Shown here one piece after another: positions 7,338 through 16,354 of a DNA stretch of 64,000 nt. The translations under genes and the position numbers were made by a program. The notes under the pieces were generated by a model. That model saw nothing but the letters and a program-made list of their open reading frames with translations. It was not told where the DNA came from and searched no databases. Source of the stretch: a bacterium (GTDB taxonomy: Bacteria; Babelota; Babeliae; Babelales; Babelaceae); assembly GCA_023428375.1 (NCBI GenBank), contig JAEYYR010000003.1, positions 1 through 64,000 of the forward strand. The letters run 5' to 3'. The stretch's first letter is position 1. Each line of letters begins with the position of its first letter.

Positions 7338-8528
7338 ATGGTTATGGTCTATATTTTTACTTTATTTTGCTTGCTTTTCACAAGCACTCTTCACGTGTCT
7401 AATGTTACTGTTCAACAGGCGTGGGTAATACCAGACAAACGACTGCGCTTCGATCAAGTATGTTACCTCTGTTCACATAATGCATATGCCAATAAAGAAG
7501 AAGGCTTTAAAAGTCATCAACAAGAAACAAGTATTAAAAAGCAAATGAACGATCATGGCGTACGTTCTCTTATGCTTGATACTTGGTGGTTTCAAGGCGA
7601 CGTGTATCTATGTCATGAAGATTGTGGGGGCAAAGGCGTTTTCAAAAAGACTGGTTCTGTTCCAAAAGTTGATTCAGCAAAATCATTTTTTAAATCATTG
7701 GGAAACCTTGATGACACCATAAAAGCAAGTACAAAATCGCTTAAGGCGCAGTTTGGCGATGATCTTGGCTATAAAAAATTCAACAAATGCTTGAATGAAG
7801 TCTGCGACTTTCTTGACCAAAACCCTCAAGAAGTAATCTCTATCATTCTGCAAAATGAAACATCTTCAGAAAAAGTTTGGAACGTTATAAAGAAAAATAA
7901 ACGTGCACGAGCCTACCTACTTACTCCAAATGATTGGAATCCTTATGAACAACATGAGGGAATTCCTCTTGGGGGTTGGCCAACACTTGAAGAGTTACAA
8001 AAACGCAATAAACGTTTAATCATTTTTGATAGCAAACCTGAAGGCGAAGCTTTGGGTATGTATTATCAATGGTTCTATACATTTGAGAATTGGTACAATA
8101 CCAACTCACGACCAAAAATTTGCCAACAACGTGATGAATCAAAATTAGATAACGCAAAGAAAGTCGCTGATGGTCTTATTAACAAATACACAAAAGTTGT
8201 TAATGATGCCAAAAAAATTGCGACTAAAGACGAAAAAAATGCGGAATTGCAAAAAGAGCGTATTGCACTTTTTGATGGCTTAGTCACACGTTTTACCAGC
8301 ATCAAAAATAATCTTGGACAAAGACAATTAACGGTGATTAACAATTTTAAGCCCGGACAAGCTGGCAAAGATGCTAATACTTATAAGGCTCTTACTAAAC
8401 TCTTTAACGATTGCGGCGGAAGCTTTCCAAAAAATTATCCAAACTTCTTAGCATTGGATGATATTGAAGACGGAAACCCAATAGAATACGTTAATATGGT
8501 TAATAAACAAAACGCTCAAAAAGTTTAG
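7338..8528 (+). CDS. Exported PI-PLC-like phosphodiesterase
   Basis: A 396-residue protein of the PLC-like phosphodiesterase superfamily (PI-PLC X domain), which cleaves phosphoinositides or related head groups. Residues 1-25 look like a signal peptide. The first catalytic histidine is in CSHNAY (His47); the pattern QMNDHGVRSLMLDTWW (70-84) matches the barrel strand with the conserved arginine, and the second catalytic histidine is in LCHEDC (His93). The strand FLDQNPQEVISIILQNE and the later RLIIFDSK also fit. The middle carries a charged helical insert (about 255-325). With an export signal, it could act on host lipids. tpiA follows 11 bases later. Confidence 0.78.
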   Translation: MVMVYIFTLFCLLFTSTLHVSNVTVQQAWVIPDKRLRFDQVCYLCSHNAYANKEEGFKSHQQETSIKKQMNDHGVRSLMLDTWWFQGDVYLCHEDCGGKGVFKKTGSVPKVDSAKSFFKSLGNLDDTIKASTKSLKAQFGDDLGYKKFNKCLNEVCDFLDQNPQEVISIILQNETSSEKVWNVIKKNKRARAYLLTPNDWNPYEQHEGIPLGGWPTLEELQKRNKRLIIFDSKPEGEALGMYYQWFYTFENWYNTNSRPKICQQRDESKLDNAKKVADGLINKYTKVVNDAKKIATKDEKNAELQKERIALFDGLVTRFTSIKNNLGQRQLTVINNFKPGQAGKDANTYKALTKLFNDCGGSFPKNYPNFLALDDIEDGNPIEYVNMVNKQNAQKV

Positions 8529-8539
8529 GATCGTAAGCC

Positions 8540-9271
8540 ATGAAACGTCATACTATTGTTGTAAATTGGAAAATGCAATTGCCGCTCAATGAATGCGTTT
8601 CATGGCTTATCTCCAATAAAAATGAACTTTTATCACTAGGTGATTCTCAAGAAATAATTATTTGTCCTGAAACGATAGCGATACCGAGCACTCATACCAT
8701 ACTAAAGGGAACATCAATCAGGCTTGGCGCTCAAAACTGCAGCAAATTTATTACAGGTCCTTATACAGGCGAAACATCGGTGCATTCTCTTATGGACGCC
8801 GGCGCAACATATTGTTTGATTGGACACTATGAGCGCCGACATTATTTTAACGAAAGCGATGAAGAAATTGCTCAAAAATGCCTTAATCTCTCGACGGTCG
8901 GTATTACGCCAATCCTTTGCATTGGGTCAGCACACGCAGAAAAATCTTTATCTGAAACACTGGAAAAACAACTAGCACCGCTGAGATCGTTTTGGCTTCC
9001 TGAACGAAACTTATGCATCGCCTATGAACCTGCAGCATCAATACAAGGAAATTTGGCCGCATCAACAACACAAATAAGCGCTATCGAGCAAAGCGTACGC
9101 GATTACCTAAGCCCTTGCCAAATACAGTTTTTCTACGGCGGAAGCGTTGATGCAAGCAATGCAGCAAGTATCCTGGCCATTCCTGGAGTAGATGGAATCC
9201 TTGTAGGAAGAGCCGGCCTAGATTTTCAAAACTTAAAAAAAATTGTATCCTCACTATCAAAAGCTTCTTAA
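8540..9271 (+). CDS. tpiA: Triosephosphate isomerase, divergent active site
   Basis: Interconverts dihydroxyacetone phosphate and glyceraldehyde 3-phosphate. The fold and most catalytic residues are clear: Asn9 and Lys11 (NWKMQ), GAQN at 63-66, His96, Glu163 (AYEP) and the phosphate loop YGGSV at 199-203, then ILVGRAGL. Two normally invariant regions differ. The GHSERR motif reads GHYERR (Ser replaced by Tyr97), and the flexible loop after the catalytic Glu reads PAASIQGN instead of the usual PVWAIGTGK, losing the tryptophan. The 243-residue length is normal. It lies in a tight row with secG. I think it is functional, but with altered loop behaviour. Confidence 0.93.
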   Translation: MKRHTIVVNWKMQLPLNECVSWLISNKNELLSLGDSQEIIICPETIAIPSTHTILKGTSIRLGAQNCSKFITGPYTGETSVHSLMDAGATYCLIGHYERRHYFNESDEEIAQKCLNLSTVGITPILCIGSAHAEKSLSETLEKQLAPLRSFWLPERNLCIAYEPAASIQGNLAASTTQISAIEQSVRDYLSPCQIQFFYGGSVDASNAASILAIPGVDGILVGRAGLDFQNLKKIVSSLSKAS

Positions 9272-9285
9272 TCAAGGATATATAT

Positions 9286-9642
9286 ATGCTGTATGGATTT
9301 CTTTTGTCATTGTATGTTTTTGTTTGTTTATTGATAATTCTCTTGGTACTTGTTCAAAAAGGTAAAAGCAGCCTTGGTATGGGCACCATGGGAGGCGGCA
9401 CTCAATTATTATTCGGCGCAAGCGGCGGACAAGATATTTTCCAAAAAACTACTTGGGTATTAGGCTTTTTATTAATGTTTGGATCACTCGGTCTTGCATT
9501 AATGAAGTCATCAAGTCTTCATACCACACGCTATTTAACACAAATTACTGATAAACGCATGTTGCCTCAAGCTGCTCCAGCAGAAGCTCCAGTAACGGAA
9601 ACAACAAACGTTCAAGAAGAGACTACATCTCAGCAAGCATGA
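9286..9642 (+). CDS. secG: SecG, preprotein translocase subunit
   Basis: The small inner-membrane subunit that helps the SecYEG channel. Two membrane helices are visible (about 3-22 and 58-78), separated by the characteristic glycine-rich loop: LVQKGKSSLGMGTMGGG followed by LLFGASGGQDIFQKTTW. The C-terminal tail is longer than in E. coli and rich in Ala, Glu and Thr. The stop overlaps the mlaE start by four bases. The many signal-peptide proteins in this window would depend on this pathway. Confidence 0.94.
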   Translation: MLYGFLLSLYVFVCLLIILLVLVQKGKSSLGMGTMGGGTQLLFGASGGQDIFQKTTWVLGFLLMFGSLGLALMKSSSLHTTRYLTQITDKRMLPQAAPAEAPVTETTNVQEETTSQQA

Positions 9643-10427
9643 TACTTGGTTTAGTCGATTATCTGGGAGCTCATTGCATTTCTTGGTGCGCTCTTATCGG
9701 TAGTTATATATTATTTTTAGCTCGCGTCATCAAGGCCCTCTTTTCAAAGGGCCTTAGAATGCGCGAGTTTTTTTTTCAGATGTACGCCATTGGCGTTGAA
9801 TCACTACTTATTATCGTTTTGACTGGATTATGCACCGGTTTAGCGTTAGCACTCCAAAGCTATATAGCACTGCACCGTATGGGCGTTGATAGCCTAGTGA
9901 GTCTTGTTGTTGGCAAAGGCATGACACGAGAATTAGGACCAGTATTAACCGCACTTATGATTGCGGGTCGCTGTGGATCTGCGATGGCTGCCGAAATAGG
10001 CACTATGAAAATTACCGAACAAATCGATGCGCTGAAAACATTGTGTATTGATCCCTATTATTTCATCTTGGCCCCTCGACTTATGGCAAGCATTTTAATT
10101 ATTCCGTGTGCTACACTTTTTGCCATGATTTCAGGGATTATTGGTGGATTTTTTCTATCAACCCAAATACTTTCTATAAATCAAGCTGCGTATATTACTA
10201 TTTTCCAAGAGCAAGTCACTATGAGTGATATTTTTGGCGGGCTTTTAAAATCAACCGTTTTTGGTTTCATTATTGCATCTATTGGCATATTTCAAGGAAT
10301 ACGCGCCCATGGCGGTGCTCGCGGTGTTGGACTTGCCACAACTAATACCGTGGTTGCGGCATCTGTATTAATTTTATTATCTAATTATGCTCTTAGCTTA
10401 ATTCTCTTTCAGATCGGCATTGGATGA
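9639..10427 (+). CDS. mlaE: MlaE-like ABC transporter permease
   Basis: The membrane subunit of an Mla-type phospholipid transporter, which moves lipids between inner and outer membranes. The 262-residue protein has five or six helices and the family signatures ALALQSYIALHRMGVDSLV, the LVVGKGMTRELGPVLTALMIAGR stretch (about 89-111) and the MAAEIGTMKITEQIDAL motif, followed by PRLMAS. The start overlaps secG and the end overlaps mlaF by four bases each, showing translational coupling. No MlaD substrate-binding gene follows within the window. Confidence 0.93.
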   Translation: MILGLVDYLGAHCISWCALIGSYILFLARVIKALFSKGLRMREFFFQMYAIGVESLLIIVLTGLCTGLALALQSYIALHRMGVDSLVSLVVGKGMTRELGPVLTALMIAGRCGSAMAAEIGTMKITEQIDALKTLCIDPYYFILAPRLMASILIIPCATLFAMISGIIGGFFLSTQILSINQAAYITIFQEQVTMSDIFGGLLKSTVFGFIIASIGIFQGIRAHGGARGVGLATTNTVVAASVLILLSNYALSLILFQIGIG

Positions 10428-11200
10428 TACAATTAATTGATATTAAAAAACGGTTTGGTGATCGCTGGATCAACAACGGAGTTAATCTTCACATTCCCAA
10501 AGGAAAAATGACGTGTATCATTGGGCCATCGGGAGAGGGAAAATCAGTGTTATTAAAACAGATGGCTGGTCTTATAAAACCAACTGCTGGCGCACTGATC
10601 TTTGATGGAACCGATATAACCCAATTAAGCGATAAAGAACTGCAAGATGTATATCATCGCTGCGGCTATGTTTTTCAGTTTGCTGCATTATTAGATTCTT
10701 TAACTATTTGGGAAAACATTGCATTACCATTACTCGAACAATCGGTACAACCTGAGATAATTCATAAAAAAGTATTAGAAAAGCTTTCACTGGTGCATTT
10801 ATCTGAAGATATTTTGACTAAATATCCTGCCGAACTTTCTGGTGGCATGCGCAAACGCGTAGGCCTTGCCCGGACACTCATGAATGATCCCCATGTTATA
10901 TTTTATGACGAACCAACCAGTGGTTTAGATCCTGTCACTTCTCGAGTCGTACACAAACTTATGGGTGATTTGCAGCATCAATACGGTGTCACTTCGGTAG
11001 TGATATCTCATGATGTAGAAATATTCCAGTATGTAGATTTTGTGGCATTGCTCTACAAGGGAGTTATTCAATACTTTGGTCCTGCAAAATCTATCTGGGA
11101 TTCGAATAATCCATATGTCTATCAGTTTATCCGTGGCTTAACTGCTGGCCCGATCCAGCCGGATGATTTTACTGCAAAAAAACCTGTTCTTGGCATTTAG
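10424..11200 (+). CDS. mlaF: MlaF-like ABC transporter ATPase
   Basis: The ATP-binding partner of the MlaE permease. It has a Walker A at 34-41 (GPSGEGKS), Q-loop VFQFAALLDSLTIWENIA typical of MlaF, the signature LSGGMRKRV at 138-146, Walker B VIFYDEPTSGLDP at 158-170 and the H-loop VISHD. The length of 258 residues is normal. It ends 41 bases before a small secreted-protein gene. Confidence 0.94.
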   Translation: MIQLIDIKKRFGDRWINNGVNLHIPKGKMTCIIGPSGEGKSVLLKQMAGLIKPTAGALIFDGTDITQLSDKELQDVYHRCGYVFQFAALLDSLTIWENIALPLLEQSVQPEIIHKKVLEKLSLVHLSEDILTKYPAELSGGMRKRVGLARTLMNDPHVIFYDEPTSGLDPVTSRVVHKLMGDLQHQYGVTSVVISHDVEIFQYVDFVALLYKGVIQYFGPAKSIWDSNNPYVYQFIRGLTAGPIQPDDFTAKKPVLGI

Positions 11201-11241
11201 TTCTCTGTTATAATTTAAAAAATAATCAAAGAGAATGATCC

Positions 11242-11517
11242 ATGAAGATATCAATCATACTTTTTTTAACAGCAATTTTTATTAATACCTCTGAAAAAAA
11301 ACCTTCGATCCGTTCAATTTTTCCATCCTTAACAAAGAGCAAATCACATTCAATACTAGGCCTCATGAAGCAAGACCTGGATTATTGCAATTCAATAACA
11401 AAAACATCAATTACGTCTAACAAAGATGGAACCAAGTCTATTTGGTATCATGACATAGATAAAAATAAATATAGAATTAATGCCGACGGCATAAAAGAAT
11501 TCTCAATAGAGCAATAA
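11242..11517 (+). CDS. Small secreted protein, unknown family
   Basis: A 91-residue protein with a short signal peptide (MKISIILFLTAIFINTSE). The mature part is polar and ends in a pattern of short strands (KSIWYHDIDKNKYRINADGIKEFSIEQ). I know no family. A ribosome site AAAGAGAA lies before the start. It sits between mlaF and moxR on the same strand. It is too small to be a full MlaD (MCE) protein. Confidence 0.55.
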   Translation: MKISIILFLTAIFINTSEKKPSIRSIFPSLTKSKSHSILGLMKQDLDYCNSITKTSITSNKDGTKSIWYHDIDKNKYRINADGIKEFSIEQ

Positions 11518-11582
11518 GTGGCGTATTTTTGACAGAAAATCAAGCTCGCTTTACTATAAAAGTACGAGCTAAGGATTTTCAT

Positions 11583-12590
11583 ATGGAAGCTACGCAGAAC
11601 ATTGCCTATCAAACATCACTAAATAACGCCGACGCAATTAGAGAAGAAAGCTTGCGCTTTCATTTACTCAGCAATGAAGTAAGTAAAGTAGTCGTAGGAA
11701 ACCAAGATGCAATAAATGCAATCGTTCTTGGCATTTTATGCAAGGGACATATTTTACTTGAAGGACTTCCTGGCGTTGCAAAAACTACCATGGTTGTTTC
11801 TATCGCCCAAGCATTAGGCTTATCGTTTAAACGGATCCAATTTACTCCTGATTTATTACCAAGCGACGTTATAGGCACTTCCATCTATAATCAGAAAAAT
11901 CTGGATTTTGAAGTCAAAAAAGGACCAATTTTTGCAAATCTAGTCCTTGCTGATGAAATAAATCGCGCTTCTGCAAAAACCCAATCGGCTATGCTAGAGT
12001 GCATGCAGGAACGACAAGTAACTATTGGTTCAAATACATACAAACTTGATGAACCATTTCTTGTTTTTGCAACACAAAATCCTATCGAGCAAGAAGGCAC
12101 CTATCGTTTACCAGAAGCTCAATTAGATCGATTTATTTTTAAAATAAATATTGGCTACCCTACTCTTGAACAAGAAAAAGAAATCATTAAAGCAAAACGT
12201 GAAGCACATCATATTCAACAAATATTAACGCAGCAAGATATTCTCCGTGCGCAGAAATTAGTTGAACATGTGTACACCGATGAAAAGATTATAAATTATA
12301 TTTTGGCGATTGTGCATGCAACGCGTACACCAGAAAATTATGGTTTATCCTCACTGAAACAGCTCATCACGTGTGGCGCATCACCTCGTGCAACATTGGC
12401 TCTGTGTCAGGCAGTAAAAGCTTACGCATTTTTTGTTGGCAAACGACATTTTGTGTTACCCGATGATGTCAAAGCGCTCGCTCCATGGGTACTACGCCAT
12501 CGCCTTGCATTATCATATGTCGCTGAATCAAATAATATGACTGCAGATACGATCATAAAAAATATACTTTCTACGATACCTACGCCATAA
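11583..12590 (+). CDS. MoxR-family AAA+ ATPase
   Basis: A cytosolic AAA+ chaperone of the MoxR type, often tied to maturation or insertion of metal-enzyme or VWA-domain partners. Visible are Walker A at 61-68 (GLPGVAKT), Walker B LADEINRA at about 122-129, sensor 1 in FATQNPIEQEGTYRLPEAQLDRF, and the C-terminal lid with GASPRATLAL. I chose the ATG at 11583 because AAGGA precedes it; an in-frame TTG at 11529 would add 18 residues with no family match. No VWA or DUF58 partner gene is adjacent in this window. Confidence 0.9.
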   Translation: MEATQNIAYQTSLNNADAIREESLRFHLLSNEVSKVVVGNQDAINAIVLGILCKGHILLEGLPGVAKTTMVVSIAQALGLSFKRIQFTPDLLPSDVIGTSIYNQKNLDFEVKKGPIFANLVLADEINRASAKTQSAMLECMQERQVTIGSNTYKLDEPFLVFATQNPIEQEGTYRLPEAQLDRFIFKINIGYPTLEQEKEIIKAKREAHHIQQILTQQDILRAQKLVEHVYTDEKIINYILAIVHATRTPENYGLSSLKQLITCGASPRATLALCQAVKAYAFFVGKRHFVLPDDVKALAPWVLRHRLALSYVAESNNMTADTIIKNILSTIPTP

Positions 12591-12600
12591 TTATGGCCGC

Positions 12601-12644
12601 TTGACAAAACAAAACTGAGACGCAACTATTGATCATAAGTCTCA
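12601..12644 (+). promoter_or_regulatory. Candidate promoter and inverted repeat for the secretin operon
   Basis: TTGACA is a perfect -35 box at 12601-12606, with a weak -10 (AACTAT, 12624-12629) at 17 bases. A 6-bp inverted repeat, TGAGAC (12616-12621) and GTCTCA (12639-12644), encloses the -10 and likely start of transcription. That position fits an operator. The next gene starts at 12670. Confidence 0.4.
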
Positions 12645-12669
12645 TGAACTTAAAAGGCAAGGCCGCTGT

Positions 12670-13818
12670 ATGAAAAATCCCTTGTGGATTGCTACAAGTG
12701 CATTAATAATATTACTTCTGACAGTAATAGGTGCGATCTTCATCACCTACAGACCCTTGCCATCAAAAAAAACATTGAGTGGCGGTTATGTGGACAAACA
12801 GGGCAAACAAGAATTTTCTCAAGTTGCACCTGCACAAATTTATGAAAATGATTTATTTAATACCACGTTTAGAATTCCAGAAAAACCACAACAGCCTGAT
12901 ACAATGGCTGCAATGCCACTACCGCCTGCTCCTCAACCGGTAATAGCTGCTTCCAAAAAGCAGGCATCATTCCTTCCTCCGCTCAATATTGCATTGAAGG
13001 GAATAATGTACACCGCTAATCAGGATCAAAATTCTGCGATTATTGCAGATAATAAAACAAAACAAGAACAACTGTACCGTATTGGCGATCGCATTGAAGA
13101 CGCTGATATTATTTATATCGATCGTCATAAGATTATTGTGCTGCGCTCAAATGGTCAGCAAGAAACTATTTACGTAACGCCTGCTGATGCAACAAACGAT
13201 CCTGCATATCAACGCAATGCGCCATGGTCAAAGGTCGTTAAGTCTGTTGAACAAAATATGTATATCGTTGATCCAAAAGCGTTGATAAAACGAATTCCAA
13301 ATGTGTCGCAAATGATAGAGATGCTTGACCTCACGACTGCATATCAACAAGGTAAAAGTCTTGGTTGCATGATTGGTTCGATTGCACCTCAATCGATTGG
13401 TACGGCGCTTGGATTTGAGTCAGGAGACATTATAACGCGCATTAATCAGATCCCTACCACTACAACTAAAGATCGTACGGCTATTTATCAATCGATAAAA
13501 AACATGATTGAAGGTGATCAAATAGTTGTGACACTCATGCGTAAAAATCAAGAATATACCCACGTGTATAAACTACAAAAAATTAAACCGAATGATACAA
13601 CTGCTCCTAGATTAGGTGAAGTAGTAGCAATAAATGGTTCTGATACCCTTACCTCGCCTCGCATCGAAGAACAACGAAACGTAGCGAAAACTATTAATCA
13701 AGACAGTGCTCGATTTGAAAAATCTGCACGTACCATGCGCGTTAATGAACGACGAAGCATGCAAAACGGTAATAAAAAAACACTGTTACAACGATTTTCT
13801 GGCGAAACAGTAGCATAA
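12670..13818 (+). CDS. gspC: GspC-like inner-membrane protein with PDZ domain
   Basis: The type II secretion component that links the inner-membrane platform to the secretin. It has one N-terminal membrane helix (about 6-27), a proline-rich linker (about 75-115), an HR-type domain with the pattern LKGIMYTANQDQNSAII...YRIGDRIEDADIIYID, and a C-terminal PDZ domain (about 225-320; ALGFESGDIITRINQIP). Then comes a basic, disordered tail of 60 residues not seen in classical GspC. At 382 residues it is longer than usual. It opens an operon with two secretins. PilP-like function is the alternative. Confidence 0.8.
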   Translation: MKNPLWIATSALIILLLTVIGAIFITYRPLPSKKTLSGGYVDKQGKQEFSQVAPAQIYENDLFNTTFRIPEKPQQPDTMAAMPLPPAPQPVIAASKKQASFLPPLNIALKGIMYTANQDQNSAIIADNKTKQEQLYRIGDRIEDADIIYIDRHKIIVLRSNGQQETIYVTPADATNDPAYQRNAPWSKVVKSVEQNMYIVDPKALIKRIPNVSQMIEMLDLTTAYQQGKSLGCMIGSIAPQSIGTALGFESGDIITRINQIPTTTTKDRTAIYQSIKNMIEGDQIVVTLMRKNQEYTHVYKLQKIKPNDTTAPRLGEVVAINGSDTLTSPRIEEQRNVAKTINQDSARFEKSARTMRVNERRSMQNGNKKTLLQRFSGETVA

Positions 13819-13819
13819 T

Positions 13820-16354
13820 ATGAACATGAAACTTATTTGTATCTTTTTCACCCTATGCGCGGCATTCGTCAACACCGCTGAGACACCAACTTCTAATGAC
13901 GGTACTCAAACTCAACCTGCAGCAGTAGCTAATGCCGCTGAGCCCATACTTCTGCCTGAAGTGTCACTTGAAAGCGATAGTGATATTGATAGTACTCCAG
14001 CGCAAGAAAAGCTTTTTGAAGAAAGCCCTCAGGTTAATATAGAAAATATTATCGAAGAAAATACCAATACTGAACCTACACCAGAGCCGGTGATTCAGGT
14101 TACTAAAACAACCATTGAAGAACCCAAGCAATTACCCAAAAAAGCATTCTTGCAGGAATATCTTAAACCATGGGAATTCGGTGATCCAAATGAGTTAATT
14201 GAATTTCAATTTGAGAACGCAGAATTATTAAGTGTTATTCAGTATTTTGAAAAGCAATATAACTTAACTTTTATTTATGATGATTTAATAAATCCAGCGC
14301 CAGCAGGCGGAAAAAAAGTTGCGGGCACAAAAATTAGCTTCCGAACCCATTCTCCATTAACAAAGAAGGATGCATGGAATTTATTTGTGACCTTCTTAGA
14401 TATCGCAGGACTTGCGCCGCAACCTGGCCCTCAGCCTCGCGTTTATCGCTTAAGCCCAACTGATCCACGTTCACCATTGAGCGTGACTCGTGGACCAATC
14501 CCAACTTTTATTGGCACAGATCCATCACAATTGCCTACAAATGATATTCGTATTCGTTATGTATATTTTGTAGAAAATACTTCTCTTGAAGTTATCAAGA
14601 ACGTTATCGAATCATTTAAGAGCGCAACCGCTCCAGGGATTGTGATATTCACCGACTTACGCGCTGTTATCATCACTGATAAATCTTCTACGGTAAAAGC
14701 ATTAGTAGAAGTTATTAAGGAGCTTGATCGCGTTAACATGCCTGAATCAATGATTGCGATTCGTTTAAAGAATACCGATGCTACAAAAATCGCAGAATTA
14801 TATCGTTCGCTTGCAAAAGATGAAACACAAACGAGTCTTGCAACGCGTTTGCTTGGCGGAAGAAAACCGCAAACAACTATGTATTTTGATGAAACGGTAC
14901 GTGTTGTTGCAGAACCTCGCACAAATACTTTGTTCTTCTTTGGTAATAAACATTCATTGAAAAAAATTGAAGATTTTATTCGAACCAAGATTGATAAAGG
15001 TATTGATGCACCCTTTTCACCACTTCATGTATATAAATTAAAATATGTAGCTGCTGAAACCATGGCCAATATTTTGCGTGAAGCCGTGCAATTTCAAGCA
15101 GACACTGAAGCTGCAAAATTCGGTGGTGTACGTGAAGGTGATAAGTATTTCAAGCCGATGACGATTACTCCAGAAAAAATGGGAAACCGTCTTATTATTA
15201 ACGCTGAATATGAAGATTATTTAAAAATTTATGAGTTGTTACAAAAAATTGATATTGAACAACCGCAAGTTGCGTTAAAAGTTTTAGTTCTTGACGTAAA
15301 CCTTATTGACGAACGAGAACTTGGCGTGCAAATGCGTGATAAAGTTCCAGGACCTAATGGTCTTCTTGGTGATAACGTCACTTACCAAACTTCTGGTCTT
15401 GCAGGTACCGGTCGCCCAGTGGTTGAAAATCCTAACGGTTCGGGCGCAACAAGACTTCTTGGCGACTTAGTGAATCTTGCAACCACTACCGTAAACCCGG
15501 GCGCAACATTCCTTACGCTTGGAAGCGATGCATTTGGTGTGTGGGGTATGTTAAAAGTGTTGCAAAGTTATTCAAAGGTTTGTGTTGTAGCAAATCCATT
15601 TGGTGTGGTGGTTAATAAATATCCATTAATTGTATCTCTTGGTGAAACTCGTCGTATTATTACTGGCACCGCACTTACTGCAACAGGTCCTATTGATTCC
15701 TTTGATGACTTGACTGCAAAACTTGAAATCTATATTGAACCCCAAATCAGCTATGATGGATACATTACGCTAAACAATCGTGTCACCATCGAAACATTTA
15801 CGAGTAACGTTGATCAATCAAATGGTAACCGTACCATTAAAGAAGTGAAAACATCTGTTCTTCTTGCAAATAATGAAACCGTTGCCCTTGGTGGATTGAT
15901 GCGAGATTTAGTTGTTGAAAATGAAACTAAAGTTCCAATTCTTGGCGATATTCCATTAGCTGGTTGGTTGTTTAAAAACAAAACAAAACAATATGCAAAA
16001 TCAAGCTTGTTAATTTTAATTACTCCAGAAATTATTCCATCCAATGACGTTGGAAATGTTGCGGAAAACTTCACTCAATTCAGAATGAATAATATTAAGA
16101 ATGAATTAATAACTGCTAATGCACGTATGGATCAGCTTAAAGATCCACTCAATCGTTGGTTCTTCGGTGATCATCTTGATAAAGAAAATCTACTTATTGA
16201 CGAATTTGCACAAAATCAAAATCGTTATGTTGATCGTGAAGATGAACAAACTGTAGTTTCATTGCAAGATGAAAGACCAGATTCTCGATATTACAACGAT
16301 CCAGAAAACGCTATTGTACAAAGACCACTTGAACAGATAGGGGATGCTCAATGA
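13820..16354 (+). CDS. gspD: Secretin, GspD/PilQ family, first copy
   Basis: An outer-membrane secretin that forms the exit gate for type II secretion or type IV pili. The 844-residue protein has a signal peptide (1-18), an acidic low-complexity stretch (about 20-105), N-domains from about 115 to 480, and the C-terminal secretin domain with IALGGLMRDLVVENETKVP-like spacing and the diagnostic VPILGDIPLAGWLF. A tail of about 100 residues after LLILITPEII contains DPLNRWFFGD, also found in the second secretin. It begins one base after gspC and overlaps the next gene by four bases. Confidence 0.92.
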   Translation: MNMKLICIFFTLCAAFVNTAETPTSNDGTQTQPAAVANAAEPILLPEVSLESDSDIDSTPAQEKLFEESPQVNIENIIEENTNTEPTPEPVIQVTKTTIEEPKQLPKKAFLQEYLKPWEFGDPNELIEFQFENAELLSVIQYFEKQYNLTFIYDDLINPAPAGGKKVAGTKISFRTHSPLTKKDAWNLFVTFLDIAGLAPQPGPQPRVYRLSPTDPRSPLSVTRGPIPTFIGTDPSQLPTNDIRIRYVYFVENTSLEVIKNVIESFKSATAPGIVIFTDLRAVIITDKSSTVKALVEVIKELDRVNMPESMIAIRLKNTDATKIAELYRSLAKDETQTSLATRLLGGRKPQTTMYFDETVRVVAEPRTNTLFFFGNKHSLKKIEDFIRTKIDKGIDAPFSPLHVYKLKYVAAETMANILREAVQFQADTEAAKFGGVREGDKYFKPMTITPEKMGNRLIINAEYEDYLKIYELLQKIDIEQPQVALKVLVLDVNLIDERELGVQMRDKVPGPNGLLGDNVTYQTSGLAGTGRPVVENPNGSGATRLLGDLVNLATTTVNPGATFLTLGSDAFGVWGMLKVLQSYSKVCVVANPFGVVVNKYPLIVSLGETRRIITGTALTATGPIDSFDDLTAKLEIYIEPQISYDGYITLNNRVTIETFTSNVDQSNGNRTIKEVKTSVLLANNETVALGGLMRDLVVENETKVPILGDIPLAGWLFKNKTKQYAKSSLLILITPEIIPSNDVGNVAENFTQFRMNNIKNELITANARMDQLKDPLNRWFFGDHLDKENLLIDEFAQNQNRYVDREDEQTVVSLQDERPDSRYYNDPENAIVQRPLEQIGDAQ

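Noticed and set aside
11242..11517. The small secreted protein after mlaF as MlaD
   Set aside because: It has 91 residues and no MCE-domain pattern; MlaD is longer and has one membrane helix plus an MCE domain.
11529..11582. TTG start that would add 18 residues to MoxR
   Set aside because: The ATG at 11583 has AAGGA before it and the extra part has no family match.
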